DNA of 64,000 bases, from contig NC_080423.1 of NCBI RefSeq assembly GCF_029873635.1, positions 105,009,773-105,073,772 of the forward strand, given 5' to 3'. The translations under genes and the position numbers were made by a program. Positions 60,901 through 64,000 of this stretch are shown piece after piece; the stretch's first letter is position 1, and the number at the start of each line of letters is the position of its first letter. The DNA is from Malania oleifera (lineage: Eukaryota > Streptophyta > Magnoliopsida > Santalales > Ximeniaceae). Under the pieces are notes generated by a model. That model worked only from the letters and a program-made list of their open reading frames with translations. It was not told the DNA's origin and did no database searches.

Positions 60901-63076
60901 AGCGGATGATGAACCTTGCTGCAATAAGGATCATTCAGTTGCTTCTAAGTTCAGCTAACTCAGCTGGCGGCCATGCGATAAGAGGCCACGTGCTGGCGCT
61001 TGACTCCGGCACAAAGTTCAATTTCGTGGTCAATCTTCATCGACGGTGGTTAAAACCCTCGGTAAGTGGTCAAGGATCCCTCCTTGAATCTTTTAAAATT
61101 TCCTTTAATCAAGTGGATATTTCCCTTACTTCGCATTCTTCTGAGATATTGGATAGAACAACGAAAGAACGATAGAGTTCTCCCCTTTTTACTCCCTTTT
61201 TGAATTGGAGGGCGGAAAGCAACTTTTTCATCGAAATTGTGTAGGAGAGGGGACCGCACAAGGTGCCTTACCATTATCACAGGGACAATTCCAAAGCTGG
61301 GATCGGCATTGAGCGTGTCACTTTAAGACAAAATTCATCCCCAACACCACATCAAAGGTTGTCAAAGGGGTGCCAAAGTGAAATCAACTGTTCCAAACAA
61401 TGATCCCATTGGCATGCCCGTAGGTACCACCAACCGTGTTAATGCGTGGAGAATTCACTACTTTTATCATTGCAAACATCTTTATCTACTTGCAATTCAC
61501 CGTTGAGATTCAGAATAAGCAAATGAAATATGGGTGACCCTGTATCATCATGACCTGATTTTTCCATTCCAAAAAGAGATCAAATACAATTAGTACCTTC
61601 TCCTGAGGAAGTGTTGTGTATTACTAGACGCTCTAATGCCCCAAAAAAACTCAAGGCGCCAACCATATACGGTTGTTCTTATGGAATTGCTGGTCGAGGT
61701 TTCGATTTCCCCTAGAATGGGGGCCTTATAGCATTCAAAGCTTAACGATCGGGGCGGGACTCCGCCACTCGATGGAGCCATGACAAAAAAAAAGACAAGA
61801 GATCGGTCGACGTCTCCAACACCCGCTCGTCCAGCCCTCCAATCTATTCATGGGAGCTATTTATCTTTACAAGACTATTGTCTACCTATCCCTTCCACAA
61901 TTTGTTGGACTATACACTTTGTTGGGACGGGAATCATTATTGGCGGATGTAGGGAAATTTGTCTTCAGAATAATGAAACTCATCCAACTATCAACAGAAG
62001 AGAGGGACAAAAGAGAGATAACCAAGCACCTTGAAGACGTATTTCATTTCTTGGCAATGTCTTAAAAAAAAACCTCAGAAGAAAATGATCGTTTATCGAT
62101 CAGTCATGTCTCACAATGTCCAACTCAAGGCTTGGTATTTCCTTACATAACTCTTCGAGCCAGTCTGTCAATTCATTACTTTGCTACTTTGCAGTACCAC
62201 ATTTTGTGAAGAATTGGGGCCTTCAACAGCCTGTTCTCAACCCTCCCATTTGTTTTAATGACACATTATTGTTACTGACATCATTCCATTTAGTCTCAAC
62301 ACAATTTTGCATTACAACCAGGTTATAAGTTGCCATATTGCCGGTTTATTCATAAATCCATAGGAGCACGTGAAGTAGTTGTGTTCCACATAAAGAAGAA
62401 ATTGTCTAGCTCCTTTGCATCTTGTGTACCCCCAAAAACTTTAGGTTCCGGTTTACCTTCCATCGAGATCTCAGTTGGAGTGCAAATGCGCCATCGGGCT
62501 AACTGTGCACTGCATTCACTTTAGCAGGAGATTCTTGTTAAATCACTCCGACTTGACCCGCACTTGGCACATTGCCCATTCTCCTTCAAATCTCCTTCAA
62601 AGCAGTAATGGACAAAACTTTAACATCTTCGTCAAGGAAAGGAAATCAAGATTATCAGTGCTTCCGTAAGGAGGGCCTAAGCTCTATTGGTTCCCGTCTA
62701 GGACGAAGAGATGGCAATGCTGCCTCAAATATGTTGTAGCCTGCTCTCAAAAAGGCGTTCCAACCTGCTCGATACTCTTTTTGGAGGCATCAAGTTATCT
62801 TGGGTTTTCCATGGTGTTTCAAACTTGGAATCACGAATTTTTCAGTTACTCAAGTCTCTATACGAACTTGGATACCCCATAGAGATTTCTCGAGGGTTTC
62901 TTCGGCGGACTCAAGCTCTGTTGACACGCCTTTCTCTTTTATCAAAGTTGCCACCAACCCTAGAGGTCACCGAACGTTGTCTCCTAGGGTTACAAGTTTT
63001 GTATTAAGGCCTAAATGCGTTCTCACTCTTCTGACTTATTCTCATAATCCAACGCACGGTGCTCGCACACATTGTG
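60901..63076 (-). pseudogene. gypsy gag-protease region, strongly decayed
   Basis: Located between the primer-binding site and RT, where gag and protease should be. A cysteine-rich scrap (GQCAKCG) at the complement of about 62555-62578 may be a zinc-knuckle relic. Otherwise only short unconvincing frames occur. Confidence 0.5.
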
Positions 63077-63090
63077 CTCTTGATACCAAC

Positions 63091-63471
63091 TGTTCACGGA
63101 ACCCCAAAATGGGACCCAAGTAATGGCCTGTGTGGCACCTCGTTGAGAGCTCCCTCGACAAGGTCAGCCACCTCTCACACGTTCAAGCGCAGGCACGAGC
63201 AACAGGTGAGTCTCAATACTCAAGGAGGAAAAAAAAAGAAAAATTAGGATTTACCTAGGAGCATATATTCTTATACACGAATAAGACTTATAACAACCAG
63301 AGACATCATAATAAGGAACAGAACACAATGAAAAGATATACTTGTAATATTCATCTACCAGCGAACAACACTACAAGCGATAACACAGATATTCATATAT
63401 TCATTCTATATCCCTGAAGAATACAATTATAGCAGTATCTCACTCTCCCTTTTCCCCATTACATTGTCACA
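63091..63471 (-). repeat. 5' LTR of the gypsy element, apparently shortened
   Basis: Begins TGTTCACGG next to the primer-binding site and matches the left LTR to about 63445. A putative end GTCACA falls at 63471, about ten bases from the stop codon of the neighbouring minus-strand gene. Confidence 0.65.
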
Positions 63472-63480
63472 CCCTAACAT

Positions 63481-63604
63481 CTAGCTAACATATTGCCTCT
63501 CAAGAAGGCTTCCACAGAATGCCAAATCAAACCGTTCCTCTGGAGGATCCCCAATGCAGTCAAAAACTGCATCAGCATTTAAGAAGTCCTCATCGGCTGT
63601 ATAC
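63481..63604 (-). CDS. CbbY-like HAD phosphatase, last exon (At3g48420-like)
   Basis: The complement of 63604-63481 is preceded by a good acceptor (GGTTGCAG at 63605-63612). It encodes YTADEDFLNADAVFDCIGDP followed by PEERFDLAFCGSLLERQYVS and a TAG stop (63481-63483). This C-terminus is what I remember for chloroplast CbbY-like HAD hydrolases (xylulose-1,5-bisphosphate phosphatase in Arabidopsis). The first base completes a split codon. Upstream exons lie beyond the window, or in 63605-64000, where I could not identify one. The catalytic DxD motifs are not in this exon, so the name rests on C-terminal similarity alone. Confidence 0.65.
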
Positions 63605-64000
63605 CTGCAACCAAGGATGAGCAATGTCAACACAAATTTAGATATTTACATAATTGTTGCAAAACATAATCCTAATGGTCAAGGAACATTGGAGATTAAA
63701 AAGGGAAAAGGATTAAAAAAGAATAGGGGAAGTTGGTGCTAGAAACAAGCTTTAGGTGTAAAGCCCCACAAGAAAGCATGAAAAGGAAGCACACACACTA
63801 ATATATTACTTTGTGCTACGTAGCTGCATAAGCGGAATGTGCGTAGAACAGTAATGTTTTTGTTTTCGTTGGGGGGTGTGTGGGGGGTACGGAGGGTGGG
63901 GCTTTGAAGTCCAGCATGCTGGTTTCCTTTGGCAGCATTTTGGTTTATTCGCTACTTTCCCACCAAAAGAAAGGAAAGAAATGTTGTCATAACACCAACA
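63605..64000 (-). other. Intron sequence upstream of the CbbY-like last exon
   Basis: Starts with a pyrimidine-poor branch region and contains no recognisable exon. A G-rich stretch (GGGGGGTGTGTGGGGGGTAC) lies near 63870. Confidence 0.4.

Larger units (their letters stand above)
57621..63471 (-). mobile_element. Ty3/gypsy retrotransposon, degraded
   Basis: Both ends carry the same LTR: TGTCACGGACCCCC (57621) and TGTTCACGGAACCCC (63091). They share the ACGTTCAAGC, GTGAGTCTCAATACTCAAGG and ACACAGATATTCATATATTC blocks. On the minus strand TTGGTATCAAGAGC (63077-63090) sits next to the right LTR as primer-binding site. Domains on the minus strand run in gypsy order: RT, RNase H, integrase, tail. 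All frames are broken. The precise outer right end and the inner end of the left LTR (about 58160) are uncertain, and no clear target duplication was found (CCTAG versus CCCTA). Confidence 0.85.

Noticed and set aside
1-64000. tRNA or other small structured RNA genes
   Set aside because: I found no clear A/B box pair or cloverleaf by eye; tRNAscan would be needed to exclude them.

Overview
This is nuclear DNA from a eudicot plant, probably a woody one with a sizeable, repeat-rich genome. The evidence is spliced genes with GT-AG introns and plant-specific protein families, Ty1/copia, Ty3/gypsy, RTE-type LINE, hAT and Tourist-like elements, and a decayed nuclear 25S rDNA fragment. I cannot name the species. 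Everything here was read by eye; homologues and locus numbers come from memory of the families, not from a search.

Layout of host genes: (1) 549-1863 (+), the last exon of a chloroplast-type P-class PPR protein of the EMB1006 (At5g50280) type; the intron before it holds a LINE remnant. (2) 22.9-30.7 kb (+), a complete MA3-domain translation regulatory factor gene (MRF1-like, four MA3 domains, 713 aa) with a 5'UTR intron and a 4.8-kb intron carrying an antisense 25S rDNA pseudogene. (3) 32.0-55.9 kb (+), a complete 11-exon TPR-protein gene (659 aa, At5g63200-like) with one intron of 17,995 bp. (4) 63,481-63,604 (-), the last exon of a probable CbbY-like HAD phosphatase gene. Genes 2 and 3 lie in the same tandem order as the Arabidopsis loci At5g63190/At5g63200, so this looks like conserved microsynteny.

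Mobile DNA fills the rest. One family of long LTRs (2.1-2.25 kb) is present four times with no internal region recognised beside any copy: 9983-12230, 14747-16821 and 17076-20104 on +, and 42003-44255 on -. Two have perfect 5-bp target duplications and a third has one with a single mismatch. Each LTR carries an upstream array of degenerate TTCGTCGACGAA palindromes, a CT-rich leader, repeated exon/GTAAG-like junctions and its own minisatellite. The third contains an 888-bp hAT element with a perfect 8-bp duplication. The 18-kb TPR intron holds a complete but broken copia element (35594-40155) and a nest: a Tourist-like MITE (40692-47999) split by a second copia element (40962-47790), itself split by a solo LTR (42003-44255). 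A degraded Ty3/gypsy element (57621 to about 63471, -) ends roughly ten bases from the stop codon of the CbbY-like gene.

I see no operon-like, CRISPR-like or defence-like system. The most unusual items are the palindrome-array LTR family, the dated three-level nest in the giant intron, the antisense 25S rDNA fossil with an internal tandem duplication, a 42-bp perfect palindrome at 8172-8213, and a 49-bp LINE tail with a 14-bp target duplication.
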